A stretch of DNA of 64,000 bases from Chlamydoabsidia padenii (GCA_025330725.1 JAIWND010000023.1:186001-250000), one strand, 5' to 3'. Counted from the stretch's first letter, positions 10,897 to 22,440 are shown. The notes: generated by a model from the sequence alone, not told the origin. Numbers and translations are program-made.

Positions 10897-11879
10897 ATGA
10901 ATCGCTGGAATCCATTGGAAGACAACCAACTTGACTATGTGGACACCTTATCACAAACCTTTATATCACCATTATCAACCACTTTACAACAAGAAACAGT
11001 TGACTATTCTGCGAAAAGAAAGGAGATTTATACAGCACCTGTGTTTAAAGAATCATCCTCCGACTATTCACTGACATCTCTTGGCGATACAACTATCTAT
11101 GATGATTTTAATACCCCATCACCTGTGGATATTCGACAACAACGACACTCTATGATGGCCACTGGAAGTAAGCAATACAATATGTTTATGAACGAAAGGA
11201 ACAAGATACAACAATCCGCATATCAGCTCAACAATAATAATAACATTGGTTATCCTTCATCATCATCGGGTTTTCCAATGTCTGCACCAGCAACCTACGA
11301 TATCCAATTAAATAGTCAATCGTCGACTTCCCCGAAGCAACCATCATTTACTGACTTGACACAACATTTGGATGATGAATATGCGATGCAAGTCAAGTAA
11401 GTAACAATGATGATCCTCTAACCTCACTTATCCAAGACCACTCATTTACCTTTTAAACATAGTTTACAAGCCATGATGGAAAAAAGACGACGTCGACGGG
11501 AATCTCACAATGCAGGTAAAAAAAAAAAATGACGAACCTATCCTTATTTGGAACATCCACCCCCTTCATCCATCCTTTCTTTTTTATTTATATAGTGGAA
11601 CGAAGGCGTCGAGAAAACATCAATGATCGTATTCACGAATTGGGCTGCTTACTACCTGAATCTATGCTTGATGAAATCACTCATGGTCCTCATTCACCTT
11701 CTGCCTCCCCCTCAGGTAGCCATAATACAACAGCCACCAAACCGAATAAGGGTGCCATCTTACGAAAATCTGTGGATCATATTCGACTTTTACAACAGGA
11801 TGTAAAGAGGTATCAACAACGGGTGAAGGATCTCGAACTCATGTTGACTCAATACAATGGTGTCAAACTTGAAAATTAG
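10897..11879 (+). CDS. bHLH transcription factor (USF/MITF/CBF1-like)
   Basis: Exons 10897-11396, 11463-11515 and 11596-11879 join in frame to 278 residues. The ATG at 10897 ([11 protein letters not shown]) is chosen because nothing upstream in frame is an ATG. The first 165 residues are low-complexity, rich in Ser/Gln/Asn. The C-terminus is a bHLH: basic region [18 protein letters not shown] with the His-Glu-Arg pattern of E-box (CANNTG) binders, helix 1 [14 protein letters not shown], a long Ser/Pro/Gly loop of about 28 residues, and helix 2 [20 protein letters not shown] continuing into a short leucine-zipper-like helix. The sequence is closest to MITF/TFE and USF types. Both introns lie in the DNA-binding region, the second splitting the basic motif. 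Likely nuclear; targets unknown. Confidence 0.9.
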
Positions 11880-12831
11880 TAATATCCCCTCCTCTTCCAT
11901 CACTTTATTATGTTTATATACTCTCTCTCTCTCTCATTAATATGTTTATTTATTTTTATGTGCATTATTCACCCTCCCCCTTCTTTATGTATCCTTCCTT
12001 TGTCTATATACTTTTACAATAGTACTTTTTGTATGTATGAATAACTAATAAATATATAATGTCGATGTCTATGTAACTCCTTTTTTATTATTAAAAAAAA
12101 CAATGCTAGTATCTTTACTATGATGTTCGTGTAAATAGGATAATCTTTGTAAGAGTCAAATAGGATAATGTGAATGGATCCTTCATTATGCCGCTGAAGT
12201 TGCCGATCAGGGGCGAAAACGGATCCAATTTTGGAAAGCCGGGGCTAAATTGAAAGACCGCCACCAAGACATTGGAGTAAATTTAGTTTTTCGTCGATTA
12301 GGGTAAACTTTAGCCCGAGTGGCTTCCTATAGGCCTCATCTCATTTATGCGAACTATGATGGCCAATGTCCTGTATAAGATTGTTCTTTTTCACACCATA
12401 TAAAAGAGCTTTTTGAATTCTTTTCCTTTAACAAACAACAACAACTTGTCAGTCAATTCTTGGATGAGAATATGGCTGGGACCCCTCCTTTGAGAGGGAT
12501 GGGTACGGGGCTTCGGCCAATGGTAAGTGAAAAATAAAAGGAAACCACATACTTCCCACATAATATTAACTGATATTTTATCCTCCGCTTATTCGACGAA
12601 AAATTCAAGTTACCCAAGACATTGTCCCTGTTAATGATGATGATATTGAGAGGAGAGATGACCTAACATATAAAAGACAGTGTATACAATGGATCATAAA
12701 GGCAATGATAATCAAATAGTTTATTTCAAATAAGAGGGTAAAAAAAAAAGATGACAATCATACAAAGGAAGGGGCGATAAAATCTATATATACAACTACA
12801 CTAGAGAGCAAAAAATTAACCCATACCCATT
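11880..12831. other. Spacer with unexplained 12180-12720 segment
   Basis: The 3' part of the bHLH gene (CT repeats near 11922, AATAAATA near 12048) is followed by a more GC-balanced segment. It has an inverted pair GGGCTAAA (from 12243) / TTTAGCCC (near 12311), a TATA-like CATATAAAAGAG near 12395, and a short open frame from 12472 reading MAGTPPLRGMGTGLRPM up to a GTAAGTG donor. After a possible intron an exon would end quickly. No recognisable protein results. It could be a relict transposon end or a small unannotated transcript. Confidence 0.35.
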
Positions 12832-15244
12832 TTACAACTTGGCGTCAGAAGCGAGTTCAGATTCCAATAGATCCCGCAAATCGTTGGCAGCGTCTTCGAG
12901 AGCTTGTTTAAAGTGATGAGTGCCGTTAGTAAACTTCTTTCCGTGGACTTCCAGATCCTTCAAACTGGCAACGTTGAATTGAAGGGCGTTGTTCTTGATC
13001 ATGTAAGCACAACCAAAGCCATCACTTACGACAGGACCCCAGCCGTAACCATCAAAGTTTTCCGAGGACAATTGGGAAGTAGAGAGGTACCAGTGAGAAG
13101 AGTAGCTGTAGGCAGGATCCTTAAACAAAGCGGCTTCTTCGTTAGGTTGCATAGAGTTCTTGAGACCAAACAAATGACGATCCACACCATGTCCATTCAC
13201 ACAATCAGCCATATAAGCACCTTGAGCCTTCAACGCCTTGCGGAATAAACTGATCTTTTCTTGGTTGTCGACATAAGGATCTTCCATGGCCTTGACAAAT
13301 GCCACAGATTCGGTGGTCACAGTGCGTGCAGTTTCGGTACGACCACGTTGGTACTTGCGAGTTTGAGCAGATTCATAAGTAGGACGAGACACACCAAACA
13401 TCTTGTAGTAAGCGAGTTGGATGATCATTTGAGTGAATCCATCGGGAGAGGACTTGAATTTCTTGATGAGGTTCTTGCCATAACCTTGGTAAGCCAACAC
13501 GGTCATTTCGTTCTTGGCGATCAGAGCATCAAAGTTAGTTTCGGCAGATTGGATAGCCTTTTCAACCTTGTTATCCAAATGGAATTTGATTTCGGCAGGT
13601 TGAGGAAGAGTGCTTCGAATGTTTTCAGGGCCATGGTTCACAGTCTTGTTCTTCAAACTATTTTGGTTGGATAAAAAGAATTAGTTTGGTTTCTTTTTTA
13701 CTTTCTGCCCTTGATTTGTTAACTTACCCTTCGCAGACGTATTCGTTCAAACGACAAGTGGCAGTACCATCCATACAAGAGTGCTAAAAGATAAAATTAA
13801 AAAGATCGGCATTAGTATTACATGTTCCTGTTTTTCCCCTCACCATTTTTTTCTTTTGTCTACTTACTTCACCCATAAAACCAGCCTTACCATTATCAAA
13901 GACAATGAATTGAAGGGGCTTATCATAGAAGCGGTTGCGACCATCACCATGCCAGCAATCACGGACACCTTCATCGCGAGTCACAGGAGTGCTATCATCC
14001 AAACAAACCACAAAGGAAGAAGATTCGATTTGATTCAGAGCATTCTTGTTGTTTGGGTTGGCAGCCAATAATAATTCCCGAGCCTATAATAAAATAAAAT
14101 AAAATTGTGAGTATTGGTCATATTTTTTTCATTTTGTGCACCCATGACCCCCCACCCACATATCAAAATGATATCGCTTTATGTAAACATAAATGAGACC
14201 CCGCAATTTCCCCCTTTTTTGCTTGATAATCACTAAAACTTACATCCGTCCAAATATCACGATTCTCCGCCGTCAAAGCACCAATGGCAGCACCCTTTTC
14301 TTCACCAGCCGAGTCAATCACACGTTGGAATTGTAATTCTAATTCGCTTGTTGATAATTGTTGACCATTGTGGATAGTGTCGATGACATAAAACTTGTTC
14401 TTGCGGATGGCGATGATGTGTGAGTGCTTGGAAGGATCGTAGATGGCTTCATAGTCGGAAGGTTTCTTGGGCATACGGCAATTGTTAAACATATACTTGT
14501 AAGAATCCATACACATAGGTTCACCCTTGGCATATTCAGGTTCGAGTGTTTGACTATAATAGAATAAGGCTAGTTAGTTAAAACAGTTTGACTTTATTAT
14601 CCCCCCCCATCCCTTTCTTTTGTTTATACTTGCCTGACAACTTGTTGTTTAAATTCTAAAGCAGCAGTGGTGATAGCAGCAGCACGAGTAGCAGGCAACT
14701 TGCGAAGTTTGTCGTCCTTGTAATAGAAGAAGTAACTGACGTAGATAACCACAGGATCACGGTAGCCCATGTAAGCTTGATCCAACCACCAATCTTCCAA
14801 CCAGTTTACAATTTCAGGATTGTTCGCATGAGCCAAGAGTCGTTCTTGAAGTTTGGGACCAAGACCACCAGGAGCTTCGAATTCCTTGACCAATTCTTCG
14901 GTTTTCTTGTAATCTTCTTCGCTCAACAAGGGGCGGACACTGTTCAGGTATTTTTGCAAGGTACCTTGAAGAGCGGGCACAGGCAGTTTGGGAAGATTGT
15001 TTTGGAAACGCAACATGGGACCAGGAGCATTGGCATCAACAGGAGTCTTGGGTTGAGTTTGAGCAGCAGTGGCCATACGACGAGAAGACATGTTGGTAAT
15101 GTTCTATAAAACAGAAGAAAGAAAAAAAAGGTTAGAATGCTGTCATGTAAGTTTGTTCGATAAAGGTGTTACCTTGTTTAACAAAAACGAGGTGCTGGGA
15201 GCTGCCTTGTTCAAGTTTCTGAGCTTCAACATACGAAGAGACAT
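12832..15244 (-). CDS. CAT2: Carnitine O-acetyltransferase, mitochondrial/peroxisomal
   Basis: Six further exons follow a 24-codon first exon. In transcript order they are 15244-15173, 15103-14634, 14553-14244, 14083-13868, 13783-13728 and 13657-12832, with every join in frame (about 649 residues). The enzyme moves acetyl groups between CoA and carnitine for transport between peroxisome, cytosol and mitochondrion. Family marks are LPKLPVPALQGTLQKYL near the N-terminus, the catalytic-His segment GEHSCMDGTATCRLNEY, and the C-terminal core DCVNGHGVDRHLFGLK and DGYGWGPVVSDGFGCAYM. Exon 1 encodes a basic amphipathic leader (MSLRMLKLRNLNKAAPSTS) and exon 2 has an internal Met (MSSRRMATA). The last residues, AKL, fit a peroxisomal PTS1. 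The second intron uses a GC donor (GCAAGT). The acylcarnitine carrier is the next gene upstream on the same strand. Confidence 0.93.
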
Positions 15245-15664
15245 AGTTGATGAATTGGAGGATGTAAAAAGAAGAGGTGAAGAAAAGAAGAGAGTAGTAT
15301 AAATTGGAGAGGAGAAAAATTAAATAGACTTCTGGAAATCGGGATTTCAATTTACCACCAATCATATGCAAAAGTAATGGAGTTTGGTGTTGATTATAGT
15401 CTGTCATGAATGGCTCCTCCTGAAATGGACCACAAGGCGGGGAAATGGGTCAAACACTTAAACATTTCTTTTTAGTAATAAATTTAATGGGTAACAATCA
15501 GTCTATTCATTACACAATTACACTAATCAACCATATTTTATTTTTACAACAGACACAATCCAAAGCCATACATGTTCATAACAAATTGATGATAAAAGGG
15601 GTAAGATGGAAGAATAATCTAAAAAACAACAATAACCACTACTACTAAATTAATACACTAATAC
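15245..15664. other. Spacer between CAT2 start and carrier 3' end
   Basis: Holds the CAT2 promoter with the recurrent element, and the AT-rich 3' region of the upstream carrier gene. No other gene seen. Confidence 0.5.
15339..15353 (+). promoter_or_regulatory. Recurrent element TCGGGATTTCAATTT upstream of CAT2
   Basis: Lies about 95-110 bp upstream of the carnitine acetyltransferase ATG, on the strand opposite the gene. Confidence 0.6.
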
Positions 15665-16833
15665 CTAAAAGACCATGTTCATAGCCTTCAAAGAGTATTC
15701 GACACCAACAAATGTAGCAGCATTAGCGGGGAATGCTCTGAGGATAGCAGGACCCAATCCCTTGAATAAAGCCCGAGTACCATCCACCTTGATAGTCTTT
15801 TGTAAGCAGTCCAACATACCAGAGTAAGTACCAGCAGGAGCAGATTGGAGACGAGACTTGATGACATCAGGAGGAATAGCAATAGACCACATGGCAACAC
15901 CAGCCATACCACCAGCAAAGACAACAGAGCCAAAGCTCAATTGATCAGGTTTGGCACCTTCAGGAGTCAATCCCTTCTTGATCAATTCGTAGGCCAAAAA
16001 GTAGGCAGCAGATCCAGGTGAATCACGCAATAAAGTAGCACCAGTACCACGGAAGATTGAGCGCACACCACCTTCCTTGTATAATTGACGAACCACATCC
16101 AAAGGTCCCTTGTATTTTGCTTCACCGCCTTGTCCTTGGATTTGCATCAACACCTTTACACGTTCGGAAGGAGCCATAAACAATGTAGTGGGCACGGCAG
16201 AGAAGGCACCAGCAAAGGTGATTTCGGCTAAAGACAATGGTCGTTCAGTCTTATCCGATCGTAGTCCAGTGGCGATCTTCTTGCCTAGATCATATGACTA
16301 TAGATAAATGGTTTAAAGATTAGCATCCCCCCTTTTTGTTATATAAACACATCCTCTATACTGCTTTTTTTTTTTTTTTCCACCCCATGATCCTGTACTT
16401 ACGAAGAAACTAACGGCAAAGATAGGAGTGATACTGGCCAAAGGAGTAGACATACCACGGTAGAGACCCAAGATACCATCTTTCTTGATAATTTGTTTGA
16501 AGCAATCACCAGTACCCTTGTAGACACCTTCAGTGGTTTGGAGTCGCACTTTGACAAGATCAAAAGGTTGACTATAAAAGATAAAAGTCAGTACACGGTG
16601 GTCTTCTTAATACCCTTTTGCCATTCATCCTTATTTCCTTGTTCCATTACTTACCCAACCAACACGGCAGCCATACCACCAAAACCTAAAAGAAGAAAAA
16701 AAGTTAGTATGACCCTTTTAGTTCAGCAACTTGAGTACTTACCACCAGATAAGAAGGACTTGATGGATTGAGCAGTAGAAGAGGCAGCCTTTTCAATCTT
16801 GACGGGAGCTTCGGTTTTCAATTCGACAGACAT
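15665..16833 (-). CDS. CRC1: Mitochondrial carnitine/acylcarnitine carrier
   Basis: Starts MSVELKTEAPVKIEKAASS and is spliced from five exons into a protein of about 300 residues, the normal size of a mitochondrial carrier. It has three repeats, each with the carrier signature: QPFDLVKVRLQT, APSERVKVLMQIQ and IPPDVIKSRLQSAP. Each is followed by the second-helix glycine-rich element, for example GLYRGMSTPL, SIFRGTGATLLRD and ALFKGLGPAILRAFPANAA. The APSERVKVLMQIQ and PPDVIKSRLQSAP strings are those of carnitine/acylcarnitine carriers (yeast CRC1, Aspergillus acuH). These exchange acylcarnitine for carnitine across the inner membrane. Short upstream exons are joined across small introns (donors GTAAGT) and the reading SGGFGGMAAVLVGQPFD fits the family. 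Its neighbour on the same strand is carnitine acetyltransferase, the enzyme that makes its cargo. Confidence 0.92.
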
Positions 16834-16933
16834 TTTTATTTTTGTCGTGATGTTTGTGGAGAGAGGTGAGAGAGGGAAAGAAAGAGGGGAAAAAAAAAGA
16901 AGTCTAGAAAAAGTTTAAGGGCAAAATAACATG

Positions 16934-16946
16934 TCGGGATTTAAAT
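16934..16946 (+). promoter_or_regulatory. Recurrent element TCGGGATTTAAAT upstream of CRC1
   Basis: About 100 bp upstream of the carrier ATG, followed immediately by a second TCGGGG. Variant with AAA instead of GAA. Confidence 0.55.
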
Positions 16947-17153
16947 CGGGGAAGTACCCCATATGAATTTTGAATTTTGATCTTGTCATCAAGAATCCAA
17001 CGGCCTGTTTTTCCCGTTCTTCATCCATCCTTTTTTGGATTTCTTCCTCATCACGTGTTTTGCTGTCACTTTCTTTAATCAACGTCATTCAGATCAAACT
17101 GGAAACCTCCTCTCCAGTGTTTTACCGTTTTCTTCATCCATTGAGGATAGTTG

Positions 17154-17168
17154 GCGGGATTTGAAACT
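17154..17168 (+). promoter_or_regulatory. Recurrent element GCGGGATTTGAAACT upstream of LIS1
   Basis: About 135 bp upstream of the LIS1/PAC1 start codon, same strand as the gene. Confidence 0.65.
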
Positions 17169-17300
17169 CAAAAGGGGTGTGAGAGAAAAGGGGCCGACGG
17201 AGACGAAAAATTTGGTTGTCTCTCTTCTCTCTCTCTCTTTTTTTTTTTTTTTTTTTTTTTCCTTATCCCTCTTTAATCCTTCTACACACCCATCTATCCC

Positions 17301-19211
17301 ATGTCAAGTATTCTCTCGGAACGCCAAAAGGAAGAATTGTAAGTAGCTCTATGATAATCAAACCAAGAAAAGGAAAATAGAAGGAAAAGACGTGATGGGT
17401 TGAACAATAAAAAAAAAAATTAAGTAAAACAGGCGCGAACAAAAAGGACAAATGACAAAAAAAAGGGGGAGAGGAGGAAAGGATTGGAATGCTTTACTCT
17501 GTACATCTTTTGATGTAGATCAAGTACGATTAGTTACAACCGTGATGATAAAGATAGGTTGTATCATCATGGTTGCCACTATGGACTTGGTTTTCAATAG
17601 GTGTACTGATGAAACTCGGACCAAATATGCAGGATTAGAACGTTTTACTAACTTAATCCCTATTTCTCTTTTTAACTATAGACACAAAGCTATTCTTGAC
17701 TATTTGAATGCTAATGGATTCTCAGAGTCCTTTGCCATGCTCAAAAATGAAACACACATTACTGACTTTGTACCTGATCCCAAACAAAAATATGCTGGTC
17801 TTTTGGAAAAGAAATGGACTTCTGTTATCAGACTACAAAAAAAGGCAAGCAATAAGATGTGTGTATATGTATGAACAAGTGATACTAATTTAATCCCTTT
17901 AAATAGATCATGGAACTGGAAACCAAGGCCTCACAAATGCAAGAAGAATTGAACAATGCACCTGTACGAAAACAAACAAGCTCAGTAGATTGGATTCCTC
18001 GACCACCAGAACAACATAGCTTGACAGGTCATCGAAATCCTATTACTCGTGTGGTATTCCACCCTGTCTATCAAGTATTGGCCTCTGCATCTGAAGATAC
18101 GACCATCAAGATCTGGGATTATGAATCTGGTGACTTTGAATGTACCCTGAAAGGTCACACCAAGGCTGTTCAAGATTTAGCATTTGATCCTAAAGGGAAC
18201 TATCTTGGTAAGTGAAGGGGGGGGGGAAAGGGGATATTATTTAATCACTAATTCACTCACTTTATAAATAGTATCTTGCTCTGCTGATCTGACAATTAAA
18301 ATATGGGATGTTAACAATGAATACAAATGCATCAAGACTCTATACGGGCATGATCATAGTGTTTCATCTGTTTGCTTCTTGCCATCGGGGGATAAAATTG
18401 TATCGGCTTCTCGTGACAAGACAATCAAACTATGGGATGCAGCATCTGGATATTGTGAAAAGACCTTTAGTGGACATTTGGAATGGGTCAGATCTGTCGT
18501 ACCTAGTGAAGACGGAAGATGGCTACTTACTGCATCCAATGATCAGGTAAAAAGAAAAGTTACAACGATCTTAAAACTAATATCCTAATTGAATATCATG
18601 TAGACTGCTCGACTTTGGGATACACATACTACCGAAACAAAGATGGACTTTAGAGGACATGATCATGTAGTGGAATGGGCTATTTTTGCTCCTGTCATTG
18701 CATATCCTTATATTGAAGAACTAATTGATATAGACGTAAGTTTAATACTTGTGATTTAATGTTACTATTAACCAAAAAATTGACTTATTTTTTGATAGAA
18801 CAAATCCAGTAAGGATCAACCAATGCCAGGCCAATATATCATTACTGGATCTCGGGATAAAACGATCAAACTATGGGATATCAATGGACAACTCTTACAT
18901 ACATTCGTTGGTCATGACAACTGGGTTCGTGGATTGGTGGTGCATCCTAGTGGGAAATATCTGCTAAGTGCTTCGGATGACAAGTCAATCAAGATATGGG
19001 ATCTCAAAACTGGTCGATGCATGAAAACACTGGATGCTCATAGTCACTTTGTCACATGTATTAGGTAAGTAAAAAGGAGGGAGGGCGTGGGGCAAATGAA
19101 AAAGGTACTAATCCAACTTGAACTCATTGTCATTGTAGTTATTGTCATACATCACCCGTCGTTGCAACTGGAAGTGTGGATCAAACTGTCAAGGTATGGC
19201 AATGTCGATAA
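17301..19211 (+). CDS. PAC1: LIS1/NudF/PAC1 dynein regulator
   Basis: Exons at 17301-17338, 17682-17844, 17907-18207, 18272-18546, 18604-18735, 18799-19064 and 19139-19211 join in frame. The N-terminus ([13 protein letters not shown], then [19 protein letters not shown]) is a LisH dimerisation motif. A short coiled coil ([20 protein letters not shown]) follows, then seven WD40 repeats such as [52 protein letters not shown] and [15 protein letters not shown], ending in [13 protein letters not shown]. This is the LIS1 layout and length. The protein binds cytoplasmic dynein and promotes its microtubule transport and nuclear migration. The first intron is unusually long (343 bp). The second intron is best explained with a GC donor (AG|GCAAGC), giving the conserved RLQKKIMELE join. 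Confidence 0.95.
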
Positions 19212-20302
19212 ATACAAATCATCTATGACTCGTTGACTACGTACCGTTAGACCATGGAACTTGTCAAACTGTTATATATCTGTTACCCCTTAGTTTAGCT
19301 CCTCCCTTACCTTATCTTTATATTATATTACTATTTCTCGTGGTGTTGCGATTTTTACAAATATCTCACTAACATCAATCCCCCCCCAATTACATCCCTG
19401 CTGATCATATTACATATACACAAGTCGATAGTTATCTTCCTTCCATACTTCTCGTACACCTTTGGTTACATTTGGTCCTTGCTTACTATTTTTTTTTTTT
19501 ACCCCTTGTATTTTGTTACTTCATTTACCTTCCAGCATGATATCCCTCCCCCTTTTAACAATACATCTTGCATTTGTTATTATCCTTATTTGCACCCAAA
19601 TAAAAGAATGCAAAACGCACTCGTTTGAATAAAATATAATACTTTTGAACATTGGCTGTAATTGTATGATGTGGTGAATGGGTTTTATATAATATGGCAT
19701 TTACTTATGATGCCTATTGGATTAAATCTTGACTTTATGCAACGCTTAATGACGGGGTTTGAAAAAGATTATCCAGGACATGGAGGCGGGATTACAACAA
19801 CGATGTTTTAAAATACCCCACAGCCAGTCTATAATGAAAAGGTATATGTATGTGATTGTAACTCATTCATCTGCAATGGTTACTGTTTAGATTATAATTA
19901 CTAATGTGGACTGCATCCAACGAGTTGACGTCCTGCTTTCGTCTTTTAGCATTGATCGGGGTTTAAATTGACTCTATTAAATCAAGCGCGTAAATTACAA
20001 GTATATGGCTGACCAGGTCAATAGCTTAGTATACCATTAATGTATAGTTTTTTGCTTTTGCTTTTTTTTTTTTTTTTTGTCTGCGATACATACATGTGAT
20101 GATATCCCACATTGGTGAAAAATGAGATTGGTTTATCTGGATTGCTCGGCTGTAACGAAGCTCCCCACAGTTTAAATTCAAATGCTTGTTTTTCGAGAAG
20201 AGACTAATGGATAAGCGCAACTAGTAGTGTATATATATTTTATATAAATCACCATTGTTATTGACTACCATATGATTCTACTTTGCTTCATGGAGTCCAG
20301 AT

Positions 20303-20317
20303 GCGGGATTTGAATTT
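20303..20317 (+). promoter_or_regulatory. Recurrent element GCGGGATTTGAATTT, first of a tandem pair
   Basis: About 106-120 bp upstream of the transporter ATG; a second copy follows 29 bp later. Confidence 0.65.
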
Positions 20318-20331
20318 AAAAACGAGCGATG

Positions 20332-20346
20332 TCGGGATTTGAACAC
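20332..20346 (+). promoter_or_regulatory. Recurrent element TCGGGATTTGAACAC, second of a tandem pair
   Basis: About 77-91 bp upstream of the transporter ATG. The pair in one promoter supports a functional element over chance. Confidence 0.65.
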
Positions 20347-20422
20347 AATCTATTTTTTGGAAAATAAAAAAAAGGGCTTCTTCCCTTTTGTCTTTTAATC
20401 TTTCACTCTCTTCTTCTTTTTT

Positions 20423-22409
20423 ATGGGACACTCAAAACTTTCTAATGAAAGTGAAGACATCCGCCTGGATCATCTAAACGAGTCTGCACGACTATCAGCC
20501 GAAAGTCTTGATCGCCTTTTAGATAACAACAATGACCACGACCAGGACGACAATGAACAATTAATACACTCCTTCTCAAATACAACAGCTCTCTCAAAAG
20601 AAAATCGGAAAAAGTTGCTCAAATCGGGATCAATCAACTTGTTATGGATCCTTACATGGTAAAAGTCAAGAAGGATAAAACGAAAAGCATCATCAAATGT
20701 GCCCTTTTAACTCTTCTTTATATTTAGGTACACTGTTAAGTCTTCACCCAATCTGGCTGATACACACGTAAATAAATGTTATACTAACTTTTTATTTTAT
20801 TGTATCTTATAGTTTGCCACGTTTTTATCTGTCTACAACAAATGGATGTTCTCAGCTGAACATTACAACTTTCAATATCCACTCTTTGTCACCAGTATAC
20901 ATATGGTTGTCCAGTTTACTTTTGCTGGCAGCTCTCTATTATTGATTCCTCGACTTCGACCCAAATCAAGGCCCACTTTAAAAGAATACATGTAAATAAA
21001 AAACAAAAAGTCGTCGAAAATTGGAAACTCATTCATTATTGGTGTTTAGATTCAAGGTCTTCCCTTGTGCTTTGGCCACCAGTTTGGATATTGGGCTGTC
21101 AAACCTCTCTTTGAAGACAATCACATTGTCTTTTTATAGTAAGTAAGCGAAGGGAGGGGGGTAGACCTTACTGAATACTAACCATGTTATTTAATTGTAT
21201 ATCTTATTTATCTAGCCATGTGCAAATCATCAACTCTTGCCTTTGTATTGGTGTTTGCCTTTTTATTCAAATTGGAAAATCCAAATCTACGACTTGTTGG
21301 AATCATCGTCATAATAACAGCTGGGGTTATTCTGATGGTATCGGATGAAACTGAATTTGTATTATCTGGGTGAGTCAATCTATTGTAAGGATGTAAATCT
21401 TGCATTTAATCATTTTATCTCATTGGTTTTATTAATAGGTTTATCCAAGTTATGTCTGCCTCTGCTCTTGGTGGTCTAAGGTGGGCATTGACTGAAGTAC
21501 TCTTACGGAAGGAGGGAATGGGTCTGACGAATCCTTTTGCTTCCATCTTCTTTTTGGCGCCTGCTCAAGCTGTTATATTGGTTATTATCGCTGGTATTGT
21601 TGAAGGGTACGGCACGATATTCAACAGTGCTTTTTTTATCAGTTTTGCGGAAGGTGCACATACGGTAAGTGGTATTAAAATAAATAAAAAAAGGAAAGGA
21701 ATGAAAGTGTCATACTAATCAATCTATCTTGTTTAATTAGATGGGTGTAATACTTCTTGGTGGTGTATTGGCATTTTGTATGATTATGGCAGAATTCTTC
21801 TTGATCAAACGAACTTCTGTAATGACACTTAGCGTATGCGGTATCTTTAAGGTAACTATATATATATGTATTTAGTGATGATCATCCCAACAAACCTCCA
21901 ACTAACCAATCTTATAGGAAGTGGCAACTATTTTTATATCAACTATTGTCTTTGGGGACCGATTAACTGTGGTAAACATCATTGGTTTATGTATCACGCT
22001 ATTCGGTATTGCACTATACAACTGGATGAAAATTCGGGCGGCTTCTCTCTCAGTACAAAAGGATATACAGCAACAACACATGGAACACGACAATCAATAT
22101 GACCAATTACACTCTACGGAAAACAATAATGATACGGATGATCACCGAGGCTACTTGATGACAGACAACACACCCGAAGAACACTCGACCCTGGCGAAAC
22201 AACATTATCACCATCATCATCGACTGGCACCTCTTTACAGCATGGCCGCAGAAAGCACCCCTATTCTTTTAGTGGATGGTGGCCTATCTACTAAAAACTA
22301 CTTTAATAGCGATAGCGACTATGACGATGACGATGATAAAGGCGGAGGCGACAAGAATGAAGAAAACTCGGACCAGGATTTATTGGATATCAGGAACCAA
22401 CCCAAATAG
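20423..22409 (+). CDS. SLC35C2-like nucleotide-sugar / triose-phosphate-family transporter
   Basis: Spliced from about eight exons. The N-terminus (about 65 residues) is hydrophilic and acidic. The membrane part begins NLLWILTWYTFATFLSVYNKWMF, followed by YPLFVTSIHMVVQFTF, a long second half with TMCKSSTLAFVLVFAFLFKLE, SASALGGLRWALTEVLLRK, NPFASIFFLAPAQAVIL and RTSVMTLSVCGIFKEVATIF, and the last helix NIIGLCITLFGIALYNW. The strings YNKWMF, TMCKSST and GLRWALTE are diagnostic of the TPT branch of the drug/metabolite superfamily; SLC35C2 and fungal relatives are closest. About 10 membrane helices would place it in Golgi or ER. The cargo cannot be told from sequence. The C-terminal tail is His- then Asp-rich (DSDYDDDDDKGGG), unusual for the family, and probably cytosolic. 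Confidence 0.85.
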
Positions 22410-22427
22410 ACACCCCACTGTAGAATA

Positions 22428-22440
22428 TTAAAATCCCGAT
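22428..22440 (-). promoter_or_regulatory. Recurrent element (reverse) upstream of EEF1AKMT4-like gene
   Basis: ATCGGGATTTTAA on the minus strand, about 77-90 bp upstream of the methyltransferase ATG. Confidence 0.5.

Larger units (their letters stand above)
16834..17300. promoter_or_regulatory. Divergent promoter between acylcarnitine carrier and LIS1
   Basis: The 467-bp spacer carries one recurrent element for each gene (16934-16946 and 17154-17168). A 22-T tract and C/T-rich leader run into the plus-strand ATG. Confidence 0.6.
19212..20422. other. 1.2-kb spacer between LIS1 and nucleotide-sugar-type transporter
   Basis: The 3' region of LIS1 is C/T-rich, with AATAAAA near 19600 and 19628. 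The middle carries weak forms of the recurrent element (GACGGGGTTTGAA near 19751, ATCGGGGTTTAAATTG near 19955), and two exact copies precede the next gene. A poly-T run is at 20061-20078. I found no gene, tRNA or repeat array. Confidence 0.5.

Noticed and set aside
13261..13674. Plus-strand open frame of 137 codons inside the CAT2 gene
   Set aside because: It is antisense to a well-supported exon; the minus-strand frame has clear family motifs.
17452..17874. Open frame of 140 codons at the 5' end of LIS1
   Set aside because: It runs through the long first intron. The LisH exon starts at 17682 and the family alignment needs the spliced join.
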